From: Aphrophora alni
Lineage: Eukaryota; Arthropoda; Insecta; Hemiptera; Aphrophoridae
Direction of reading: 5' to 3'
NCBI GenBank assembly: GCA_963513935.1
Contig: OY740768.1
Location: 74,934,877-74,998,876, forward strand
DNA: 64,000 nucleotides
The notes beneath the pieces are model-generated. The model did no database searches. It was given only the letters and a program-made list of their open reading frames with translations, and had not been told where the DNA came from. This document shows positions 47,870-58,687 of this stretch, in pieces. Positions within the stretch are counted from its first letter, which is position 1. Each line of letters begins with the position of its first letter. Both the position numbers and the translations under genes were made by a program.

Positions 47870-49400
47870 AAATATTAAATATGATTAATGTGTTAACGAG
47901 GCATAGCCAGCAGTCGTAGGCCTACATAATACAACTTCGAATGAAATTTATTCTGTTTAATAGCTTTCCCGCAAGACGTCTTTACTAAAACCAAAAATAA
48001 AAACTTCTCACTACTTTTTTGTTGTTTTCATTTATACAAATTAAATTTTTTTCGAGTTTCACAGGGTTACAAAAGTACCAAATAAATTACTATTTGCATA
48101 ACTGTATTGTTCCCTTATATTTTCTCTAAAACGTGATATAACTTCTACTGTAACTAGTATAATGTTTGCATCAATAAATTATAGTAAAATAAAAAGTGTA
48201 ATAGAATAGTTTAAGTGTATTGAGCACCAACCACTGAGACTACCAGAGGTGGGTATAAAGGTTCGTTTTCCATCATTCCATAATTTTTTTACATTGATCG
48301 ATTGATATAGCATAATAAACTTACTACCACCGTGATCACAATTACAGTGCAAGGAGCCAGCCACCTCTAAAGCAAACATTTAACCGTTATTATTTCTCCC
48401 AATGATTCGTGATTCGTTCACGTGTACAGTAACTGTGATATTATTTACTGATACTTCTTGGCCTATGAATAATGTTGTGAGCTAGGCAGTAGGTTTACAA
48501 GAACGATCTATTGAATATATCGAAGGAGCAAGGTCTACATTCCTCAAATTCGCTAATTATTTTCTTTTTCTTAAAAGAAATTCATCTTCCATCTGAACAA
48601 CAATAATAGAATATAAGTAAAACAAACCAAATCTGACATAAAAAAAGAAAAAGATAATGATAAAAAAAAAGAAGAAAATCTCGTTAATTTTATTGTTTTA
48701 TTTTCCACTTTGTTACTTTTATTCATAGTAACAAGTCCTGCGCATAAAATTTAAATTATCAACTTCTGATATAAAAATAATCAGCTGTTTGTGATAAACA
48801 TATGAGATTATTCTTCTAGGAAACGGACAAAGTGACAACTGTGCGAACAACATTATATTTTACTTCACTTAATAGAATATTTTCTATTTTTACTATCCGT
48901 ACAAACAAAATTGTTTGTATTCGTAGTGAAACTCCGACTGCAAATTTTAAATTGTGAACACCAAAATTCATGTTGATAAATTTGTGATAGTATCCGAAGT
49001 TACCAATACAATTTATTGTAAGGTTTTAAATTAAAATTGATCTTTTACATCCGATCGATAACATTTTAAACGTAATATGATAGAGTATACAGATTGAGTC
49101 ATTATGGGCGTGCAATGCTTCAATTATGGGTTCAGAAAAATATATCTTATAAATATACATCGCATTTTTTCATTTCTCGTTAGTCGTTCCATTTGTGTTT
49201 TTTAAACAAACTTATAATTTTGTGAATTGATGAAATATTGAGTTCAAATTTGGCATTCACACTTTGTATATAACCTTTTACCAGTACACCAAAAACTATG
49301 ACTATTTTGTATATTTCAAAATTGTCACCTGTTAAAATTGTTTAATGCAGAATAAAAAAAAACAGTTGATTTAAAAATAAAAAAAAGCATAAACGCAATG
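47870..49400 (+). repeat. Diverged relative of the large inverted-repeat family
   Basis: About 48000-48250 aligns in the same orientation with 53820-54040, sharing the order GAGTTTC..AGGG.TACAAA, ACTGTATTGTTCCC-like sequence, TTCTCTAAAAC(G/T)TGAT and CACCAACCAC.GAG. The similarity is clearly lower than between the two big arms. 49170-49380 is instead similar to 32040-32335. Limits are approximate. Confidence 0.5.
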
Positions 49401-49859
49401 ATTTTTATCAATTATTATTTCTAAAAATACAGTAATATGTTCATAATTAATTGTCGTTTCTCGCATTTTCTATTTTTTATAAACAACAATCATTAATACT
49501 TATTTCAGAGCTAATGTCGGTGATTATGGCGTAGGATTCATTAAAACCAGCCCATTAGAAACAGGAAGATAAAAAATTTAACGTAAAGCCTAGTGTCATA
49601 AACAATATGTTCCGGACATTTTCTGTTCTACATAATAAAACAGTGTACTTGTCTTAACCCACCAAATAATTGGATGTCCCGGAGAGAAAACTTATTCGAC
49701 TTTTAGTAATATACTGCGACCATGTTTATTCGGACATTGAGAATCAACCATATAGGCCTACAGAGTCAAATATTGTCATCGGGATTGCTGTTTCGAAATG
49801 GTGGAAAAATTTAAATTCTGTAATTACTAACACCAATGATATTAGAAAAGAAGAGTAGT

Positions 49860-50365
49860 TCGGTTATTGGAGCGTATTACCGACCACAAATGAAATTCTC
49901 CTCCAGGTTTCCTGTATATGCTGGTACTTATGGCTTTGAAAAATGGGCTCACAGTAAAAACATTGAGAATTTAATAAATATATTTAAAAGGAAAATTCTC
50001 TGAAAGATATTTCTTACTGTGAATAAGGCTGCTCAAATCTGGAGGAGATATATAACGAACTATATGGTATTTTTGAGACTATAAACGCAGGATGTTGTTT
50101 TAGGTTGAGATGAGCTGGATATTAAATTTTATCAGAACTAACACATTGGAACCAACAAAGCGTTTTATCTTGAACAACCGGGCGGCAGAAAAAGAGTTGA
50201 ACATTAGAATTGCTGTGACCAGGATGCTAAAAAGATCGAGGTGCGGAATTAAGTTGTGGCGGCGTTGGACCGAGGACGCTGGCGAAATATCCTTCTACAA
50301 GCCAAGATTCGACTTGAATTGTAGAGCTGAGGATAGTTGTTTATTCGAAGAAGTTTTAGCATAGA
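49860..50365 (+). mobile_element. Possible non-LTR retrotransposon C-terminal relic
   Basis: Pieces read YGFEKWAHSKNIENLINIFK-like sequence (49920-49990), then RRYITNELYG-like sequence, FRLR.., and an open frame with RTNTLEPTKRFILNNRA and SRCGIKLWRRWTEDAGE (50110-50364). This resembles the post-RT region 'YG.E.WT.....L..FERK.LR.I' and 'R....LNN..G.R..GR....W.D' of RTE/CR1-like elements. Frames are broken. 50366-50962 has nothing recognisable. Confidence 0.3.
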
Positions 50366-50962
50366 TATGCGAATAGTTTAGGCGCTAAAAATGCAATACT
50401 TCGTAAATGTTTTACTTCTCGAAACAGAAGTCCGGTATCAAGTCATTCCGACTGTCTGATGTCCATAATATACTGCCGCCGCCAGTTACCCTTATTTTGT
50501 TGTGAACATTTCTTCTACCTCAACTGTGGTTTTAAACGTTTCTCTTGCAGGGTATTGAAACGAACATTCTAACAGGCTGTATTCCAAAGTTTCTAATTTT
50601 TGCAAACAGCTTTTAGCAAATAGGATGTACAGAAAGATCCTACAATTACATCAAAGAATATTATGCAAAAAAGAATATAACAATCACAATGAAACCATAT
50701 TTTAATCATCGGAACAAATAGAAATAAACTCTAATTGAACCCATCTGTAAGATCTAATCCAATTCCAAACAAATTACCACAGCTAAATCAAAGACTGGAT
50801 TTAATTTACACAGACGGAAACGGGACAGCCAAGGTGTAAGTTAAGCAGGAAAAACTCTTTTCATGTTGTATCTCAGTTGGACACAACTAACATACTTTTA
50901 TGTTGAAACAAGAGTAATCCCGATAGGCCTATAGTTATGATTATTGTATCTACCTCTTAATA

Positions 50963-53900
50963 GGAACTGTGAAGGTGAAGATAGTGAGTGTTGAGGAGGT
51001 ATAACAAATCCGAAATTTGCAGCCTGATTTAAAGTCATCGGCTAGTTAATTTAAATTTATCCCTCGGTGGGGTGGAGTTCATTGGAATAAGTGTTTTCTC
51101 TTTTTTCACCAGATGGGACAACAAGATCTTTCATTCGTATATGCGTAAAGATTATTCGTTAGGTTCTGTCTAGCTTATTATCTGACTTTGTGTCTCTAAT
51201 AATATAAGTTTCTTTTTCTCCTACTTGCAGTCAGCGGGATAATGCTGTGTTTATTCAAGGCCGCACAAATATTTCTAGTTTATGGCAATTAATTCGTCAT
51301 CCATACTTGAAATCTATTTCACCTATATTTTTATTGTAGAAATCTACTAGTGATTTGTTCCAATTCAAGTCTACCAAGCCGTTTGTATATATTTTTACAA
51401 AATTTGTTTATTGAGCACTTCCATTCAGGTAGCATTCGTCACTTTAGTCGGAAATATAACTCTTTCTTAACTTCAGCCAAGGATCTCACAATAGCACACT
51501 TGGTTGAAGGCATCCATTGTGATAGTGACACTGTTATTCATGTTAATGATTCCTTAACGTTTGCTGCAATCAATGAAAAAATGTGATTCATTGGCAAACC
51601 TGGGAATTAAATACTTGTTCCAGATAAGTCCAGCGGCTCTACTCCAAGTTTTATCTCCAATGCGGTGATAGGAGATTTTTTTTTAAACAGACCAAATAGA
51701 TTCTTAGACCTCCTAACTGAATGAGGCGCAGCTTATTTATACGTATTGCGCTGCAAATTCCACAACTTTTTTACAACAGAACATTTTCGATCTGGAGAAG
51801 GTAATGTTTTTTAACATGACAGTGTTAAACTACTACTACTAACCTATTCAACTCCCAATAATTTTTTATCATATACTCGTCTTTTCCCTAATTTTTCCAC
51901 TGTCTTTTCAATTTGTTACTTCTGCTGTTTTTTATTAAGGCCCTCTTGGAATAATTTAGTGCTTACATTTAAACATAATCAAAGTTTCCAATTAATTGTT
52001 AGGCGCGGGGCAAAATCAGCATAAATATTGCCCCTGGTAAAGAACATTCTATCTTTGTTGACAATATTTGTAAAGACCAGTTTTTTACACAATATTAGAA
52101 TTAGCATTCGAACTGCATTCGAATTTGTTGTTATTCAGTTTATAATGGCAAATAGAAACACAATTCTTTTTTTCTCAACTAATTTTTAACTACCTTATTT
52201 TCCTATTGTTATGTCACGGAACCAATAGTCTACTAATGGATTTCTTAGAGCACAATGTTATCATTTACTGAAATAGATTTATACTGCTAACCGTAGCGTG
52301 TAAATATACATTCTTATATTCGAATAATTATGAAGTTTCTTACAATATAATCTAATCTACATAGCATATAATCTAATCTGCATACCTTATTCAAAACTAG
52401 ATAGCATTTATAATAAATAGTCAACTTTACCTTTCATAATTAACTGTACAAAAAATGGTAGCTATTTTTACCCTTAAATGAAAACAGAAGAAAATGTGTA
52501 TACCCATTAAATACTAGGAATGTTTAAAAAAAAATTTTTAATTTTAAACATTTCAAACCTTTATATTTTTTGGAGTAAATGTTCTTTACTATAAAGCCAA
52601 TTTTCCCTTTTTTTTCTCAACGGAAAGTCACTAAAATATTTAGGTCTACAACTACTTTTCAATAAAATATTGATATACGTTGGAAAAACATTGTACTAAC
52701 TTATTCACTCACCCATTAACAAAGCCATACCAACCAAAAATAATATGCGATGACATCCACCCAAAAATATGTTTAATATAACAGTACTTATACGTGATAA
52801 AAAAAGAATTCCTGATAATTTTCATTATTCCTGAGTTTTTCCCAATGTATTTCAACATTTGCCTCGCCTGTAGATAAACTCATCCTAAGTGTTAATTGTA
52901 TTTGTTTTAAATCGAGTTTTTAATAACAACAGTATTCCTGATCCGTAATTTTTATACACTTGTAATTTACCACATTGGGTTCAACCACTAATTTCAACGA
53001 AATATTAAGTCTTATATATAACTGTTCCACGAACGACTTTTTGGTTTTTTTTTTTTTTTTACTGATAACATTTGGACCGGCATTTCTCGAGTGGTGACAA
53101 AACAGATACGAACTAATTCTTTAGAGAGTTTATTTTAACAGCTACTCCAAATAATGAATTGTTGAGCAATAAAAAGTAGATAAAAAATACATGGCCGAAT
53201 TTAATCTACATACAAATTTCATCACAATTGGTTGTTTGACAGACGATAGATATCATTTCAAAAATAACTTTTGTTTGCACGGATAAGCAGAGAAATACTT
53301 GAATCCGATTTTTGACTCATCCTAACTTTCTCTATAATATATGTTGGAAAGTAAATTTGTCACCTTTAAATCCATTTTATTTTAAATCTTACTTAATCTG
53401 TGGATTTTTTTGACTACAAAAATTAATTTTTAACCGAGCGAAACCAGATCCTGTTTTAACGTAACTATTTGTAATATGTCTGCCTGCATGTTTGTGTGTT
53501 CGGCCAAACGCCTCTACCAATCTGTATGATATTTATAAATTAGACAATGATCAATTAAGACGAACGTTATCTTACAAAAAATTTTATTTCATTTTCCGTT
53601 ACAAAATGGTGGCTACTCAAAACAATTACAAAAAGAACGGTTCCAAGGTATGGACGCGAGTATTCAAACTAAGAATAAAATGTTTGTTTTGATTTATTAA
53701 ATCTAATGTTGTGAACGAGACATTAGGAACAATAATGAAACTTTCTATGTAAAGTGAAGTTGACTAATAATTTTCATTTAAAGTGATTTACATGTCTAAA
53801 ACAAACATACATTTCTTGTTTAGTACTTTTTAAAATGTTTTTATTCGTATGCATTAATTGAGTTTCGTAGGGCTACAAAGTTGAATAAAATAATATTTAA

Positions 53901-54280
53901 ACAGTTATACTATTTTGTTCCCGAGGGTTTCTCTAAAACTTGATGTAACTTTCATAAAATTTGTATAATATTTCACCAATTCGGACCGTTAACTCGGTCA
54001 CCAACCACCGAGTGTTTAACACATTGATGTGTATAGTATAATATTTACTACTATTCTGTGTCGATACAAATGAATGGTAAATCACCACAATCATCATATT
54101 ATAAGGTGAAAGTATTAATTCTCAGTGTGAGTGGTGTCTACAATATCTAACTTACTATTTTGTCTATGAATATTGTCCTATATCACTCTACAATATCCAT
54201 GCGACCACTGTTGTCCATCCTAAAGACTACTGTAATACTATGGTAAGGATGAACTGGAATTGATCGCACATATTGATTAC
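50963..54280 (+). repeat. Left arm of a large inverted repeat
   Basis: The arm starts GGAACTGTGAAGGTGAAG and runs to about AATTGATCGCAC (54258). It is the reverse complement of 58688-62384. Over long stretches only a few per cent of positions differ, plus small indels (e.g. the 20 or so bases near 51540 are absent from the right arm). A 66-codon open frame (53492-53692) is mirrored in the other arm with a few substitutions. I see no transposase or known domain. Confidence 0.95.
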
Positions 54281-55455
54281 ATTTAAAACTTTAACTTATT
54301 AACTTTTCCAGCGCTTTCAAGACCTAATTGGCACTGTTAAGCTAATTAGGCTTAGAATATATAATCTAATAGTAAACTTTCTTTAGTATGATTACAACTA
54401 ACTATAATGTTTACTTTCACATTTGTAGTACAGAGAAAGTCACGTGAAGAGTCAAGAAACCGAAGTTGAGTTTTACGGGGATTTGAGGTTTTTTTTTTCA
54501 AGACGATGTTGTTTAAAGATGTCTGCCGCGTGTCCAATGCTCTACACTCTACATACAGCTCAAACGAGTGAAGGGTTTTGATAAGTAGCCATTAGGAGAG
54601 TCTCTATTTTGGGCTATGATAATAAACATTTCCCGGCATTCCAATATGCAAACAATATTAAGGTTGCAAATTATCTGAACTGAACACTACATAACTATCC
54701 CCATTACACGACGACGGGTAGATATTTTAAAATTGTTTAAAAATCTCATGAGAAACCTCTATTCTGACTACCTCAAAATGAGCGGTTTTTTTAACGGATC
54801 ACTTTTCCACTTAAATCGATACCAATAACTTTTAATCCAATAGAGCGATAAAAAAAAAAAAATTTATGTAAACAATTAAAATTATATCGGAATTTTAGCA
54901 TTTTTCGATCGTTACAAGGGATTGAATTTTTCTAAAAATTTAATTCTCCAACCAATACGAAACTTCGGCTGTGTAATATTTTAAAAATGGATACTTCGTG
55001 AAAAGTTGTAAAGATTTCAACCCATATTTAGACTTTTATGGGTTAAAATGTGCGATTTTAAATCACTAAAAGCAATACTTTCATCAATAATTGTTTGTAA
55101 ATATATAGCAATTCGTTTTTAATTATCGACCGTTATTATCTTGTATAAACAATACAACAACGAATATTTTGACACCAGTTTCATGATAATAGAAGATTAT
55201 TTCCATCAATTGAATTAGAATCTACTTGATCACCATTAGGAATTTTGAGAATTTTCTCAACGACAACCACAGCTGATCCCTACACTCCTTAGGCCTACTA
55301 TTATCTATTGAATGCGCCACACGTTTTTCGTTCTAAATCTTACAAATATTTTCATAGCTATTAAAAATTCACAATCACGAATTTTCAGGACAATTTATAT
55401 GTAGCTACAAGAAATTATTTTAAACTTATTAATCCATTTTAAAAATGTGGTTTAT
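54281..55455. other. Spacer, no recognised feature
   Basis: AT-rich DNA between the left arm and the helicase fragment. Nothing recognised. Confidence 0.4.
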
Positions 55456-55830
55456 TTAAAAAATCTGCTTTTTAGTCTTGTCTGTGTGAAATTTTGCAAT
55501 CGATTTTAAACATCTTGAAGAGATTAACAAATCTCCAAAAACCGTAATGTTGATGCCGCCGAATGGTTGATTTTCCTTCTTTTTCAGTTGTCGCAATCTA
55601 GACTCGATTATGCAAAACATTTCGTATGGAACTGTGGAAATTTCATCGATGAACAAGAATTCTATGTAATTCCAATGATTTCGCAAAACTTTCAAATATT
55701 TACCAGTGAGTGGTCCCAAATTCCCTACCATTTATTTTTCCATCCTTCTCAACTGGTAATTTAAATAATGTGTGTAGTTCCACCAACAAGTCGTACCGCT
55801 ATACCGGTCAATGCGCCAACTTTAACTGTT
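55456..55830 (-). pseudogene. Pif1-type helicase fragment (Helitron-like)
   Basis: The minus strand gives VELHTLFKLPVEKDGK, then PLTGKYLKVLRNHWNYIEFL, FIDEISTVPYEMFCIIESRL and PFGGINITVFGDL. FLFIDEIS is the Walker B box and FGDL the start of motif III (normally followed by LQLPP, here lost). The Walker A motif is absent. Pif1 helicases of this type are encoded by Helitrons. The fragment is about 120 residues with frame changes, and it lies 1.1 kb left of exon 1, i.e. in intron 1. Confidence 0.75.
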
Positions 55831-55834
55831 TGCT

Positions 55835-56005
55835 TACCATAGCAGAGATTAACGGGCAGACAAGAAAGCGAGTTCATATTGGATTGTCATCTAGCTCTGA
55901 GCTATGTTTAAAATTTCAAGTCTCTAGCTCATCGGGAAATTAGTTTTAAATTGATTGCAAAATTTGTACCAAACAGACAGACAGATAATAAAAACGTGTT
56001 AAAAT
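55835..56005 (+). repeat. Second copy of the (GACA)-ended repeat
   Basis: Shares with 30670-30835 the order GATTGTCATC, ATGTTTAAAATTTCA, TCTCTAGCTCATCGGGAA, ATTGCAAAATT, CAGACAGACAGA and AATAAAAACGTG. Confidence 0.8.
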
Positions 56006-56532
56006 AAAGCTCTTCAAAATTACTACAGTATTAATAATTAGAATTACAAAATATGTTGATGTCTATATTTCAATGCTACCCGCATATATTTGACAAAATT
56101 ATACCAATTTTTTCTATTTTATCACCGGGACTCTGCCCTTTTATAATTTTGCCTAAAGTTAAAAATTTAAGCAAAAAGTGTACAATGTTTTCCTCCTCTA
56201 GAGAATTACACAAAAAATAGTATCTTCCATTTTATTCCTTATCTGGTCCACTGTTTTAACATTTTATTTTCCTAACGATATTTAATTTTCCGATACATGT
56301 TTTGGGTAGGAAATTTATTAAGATTTAACAAATGAATACATTACCTTGTTAAACACAAATGAATAAAAAAACTTTAAATTATATTAATAATTAAATTTAA
56401 CGACTAATACAAATTTACTGACATTTTCTGTTATAGATGTAGGAAAGAGGTTTAAACACTGTCAAACAATTTAAAAAGTAATAAGTAACAATCAGCATTA
56501 GTCCTATTTAAAACTTAGAGATTTATACACAT

Positions 56533-56540
<8 letters not shown>

Positions 56541-56588
<48 letters not shown>

Positions 56589-56590
56589 AT
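56541..56590. repeat. (AT)n microsatellite with CACA/TGTG palindromic ends
   Basis: ACACACAT, a long AT run and ATGTGTGTGTGTG form a perfect palindromic hairpin-prone tract about 330 bp from exon 1. 56006-56540 and 56591-56918 show nothing else. Confidence 0.9.
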
Positions 56591-56918
56591 TATTTAGATC
56601 GATACGATAAGAATTTCATACCTGCCTAAAAATCTGAAATGTTAAGTTTTATTTGAAAAAAAGCGCCTATCCTAACCTATAAAGTCGATTTATGAAGTTG
56701 GGGTGAGGTCTTTATTTCTGACTCCCTAAAGTCAGACCTACAAGCTAAATAAAAATTAATATTATAAAACATAGGAAAAAACGGATCTTTTATTTTTCCT
56801 AGGTGCTTATTTTCATAACACATTTGTGTCCATAACAATGTATTTGATTTATACGAAATATTTGAAGGAATTATTTAGTTAATAAAGTGCCAAATTATGG
56901 ATTATAATATCAACTTAC

Positions 56919-57098
56919 GTTAAACCTGAACTGTGCCGGCCGCACAGCCATGTAAGAGTCTAATGTTTTGAATTTTTGTGGTTTAGGCCATACTTCTCCT
57001 TTCGTTGATTTTATCAAGGGTCCTGCCTGAGCATAGGAAACATCCAAATGAATGACAGTTATCAAACATGCGACACACACCCACTCTCGTAGAGTCAT
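56919..57098 (-). CDS. Beta-hexosaminidase (GH20) exon 1, signal peptide
   Basis: Sixty codons from ATG at 57098: MTLREWVCVACLITVIHLDV, SYAQAGPLIKSTKGEVWPKP, QKFKTLDSYMAVRPAQFRFN. The first 22-24 residues are a signal peptide with cleavage likely after SYA or AQA. GEVWPKPQ is the family's conserved start of the mature N-terminal domain ('G.VWP.PQ'). The exon ends AAC before a perfect GTAAGT donor, phase 0, and joins directly to VTHKTC of exon 2, reproducing the family 'F.F...G.TC.IL'. The context before ATG has A at -3. The product enters the secretory/lysosomal route. The exon lies between the two big inverted arms. Confidence 0.92.
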
Positions 57099-58238
57099 TG
57101 TTAACTACTGAAACAAATCAGCCTACACGCTCGACAAGGAGTGGGGAATCAAATTCGTTGCTTATCTCAATGTTTTAAAATGACACATTATTTTCATTCC
57201 AGAGTATTTATTAAGGACTTGTTCTTGTTCCTTATTATGATATAGGTATTTAGGTCGTCATCAAATGACGTAGACGAAGCGGAGAGAATTTCTTAATTAA
57301 TGAATATTGATTCCATATTAATTCGCCTATGTAGCCTACAAAACATATAACCTAGAAGAATAATTTTTTTTATTTATAGAATTAAGTTATAAAATATAGA
57401 TTAACATTCAGGCGGGTGGATCATATCAGTTGGTCCACGATCCACTCGACATTCGCAGACAAATTATTTGTGGGTAAATTACTTTAAAATAAATACAGGC
57501 CTTGACCGCCTTAATTAAGAACTCGATCTTATAATTCTTTTTTGTAATAAATATATTTCCTTGTGAGAGTTTAAGTGAAGTTTTTACGATAGTTTTCTTT
57601 TTTAAAAGGATATAAAACATATCAACAGGCCCATCAATTTGAGCCACTGCAGAAATAATATAGGCCTACATTATGATGACAATCTTTTGTCGTTACTTAA
57701 CCTCAAATTGATTTTATGAATTATTTTAATGAAGCGGTTGTTTTTAAATTTGTAAAATAGCTTGTTTTGGTAACGAATATAGAACAAAAGAATCCGACGG
57801 TTTAGTGAATTTGAAATTTACTATCAATATTTAATAAAACAGAGAGTTATATCAATGTAAAAAGGGGTATATACTTTTTTATTTTAGAGTTTTTACTTTC
57901 TCAACTTATAGACTACGCAGTGTAGAAAGAAATTTGACATTGCGATGGATAAAAAAAATCGAGGTAGTTTTGAAATCTTCCCACTTCAACAAAATCGTTT
58001 TTTGGGATGATGCCTGTTCGTCATCTATACAGGATTCTAAAACCCAAACAAGAGGACATTTTAGGAAATTTGGTAGCCCACGATGGTTGCTTTTATTATA
58101 ACTCAAAATTTGAAATATATCAAACGACCTCTGAGAGTACACTTGAGCAAAATTTGATCAAAATCGGTATAGTGGAAATTGATAAATCGTGATCTTGTGT
58201 AATCAACCAAAATCAATAAAAGTTCCGAGATAAGGCCG

Positions 58239-58240
<2 letters not shown>
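57099..58240 (-). other. Presumed 5' UTR and promoter region of the hexosaminidase
   Basis: No TATA box at a convincing distance was found. The region is AT-rich with no other gene. Open frames at 57426-57647 and 57906-58142 lack family resemblance. The sequence near 58090-58200 has a style typical of interspersed repeats. Confidence 0.35.

Positions 58241-58241
<1 letters not shown>

Positions 58242-58322
<81 letters not shown>
58242..58322. repeat. (TA)n microsatellite, interrupted
   Basis: About 80 bases of TA with two TATT breaks. A shorter related tract lies at 58484-58545. Confidence 0.9.
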
Positions 58323-58326
<4 letters not shown>

Positions 58327-58687
58327 AACCTATTTCCCCACATGTTTAATTAAAGTTAGTCGAGCATTTGGACTGTAGATCACTAATACACATCACATAC
58401 AATAGACATCAGACATCTTTCCAAAAACCAAATTTTTGGAATCAGCGGACCTCAAAATTGACATATTATATGCAAACAACACACTATATATATATATATA
58501 TATATGTATATATACTATATATAGTCTATATATATATATATATATGTACAGATGGCATAGAGTCCGATGCAGAAGATAAAATTTTACCGCGCACAAAGAG
58601 ACACAAAGTAAAAAGAACAAGCACACATATAAAATACACCCAAATCCGTTGGTTCATTGTTAAATACTGATCATCAGTCAATCACAA

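Noticed and set aside
53492..53692. 66-codon open frame mirrored at 59432-59232, at first sight a conserved protein
   Set aside because: The similarity is explained by the inverted duplication of the whole 3.3 kb region. Neighbouring non-coding bases are just as conserved, so there is no sign of protein-level constraint.
58368..58670. 100-codon open frame at 58368-58670
   Set aside because: It is carried by (TA)n reading as Ile-Tyr repeats. The same occurs in the antisense frame and at 39797 and 58500.
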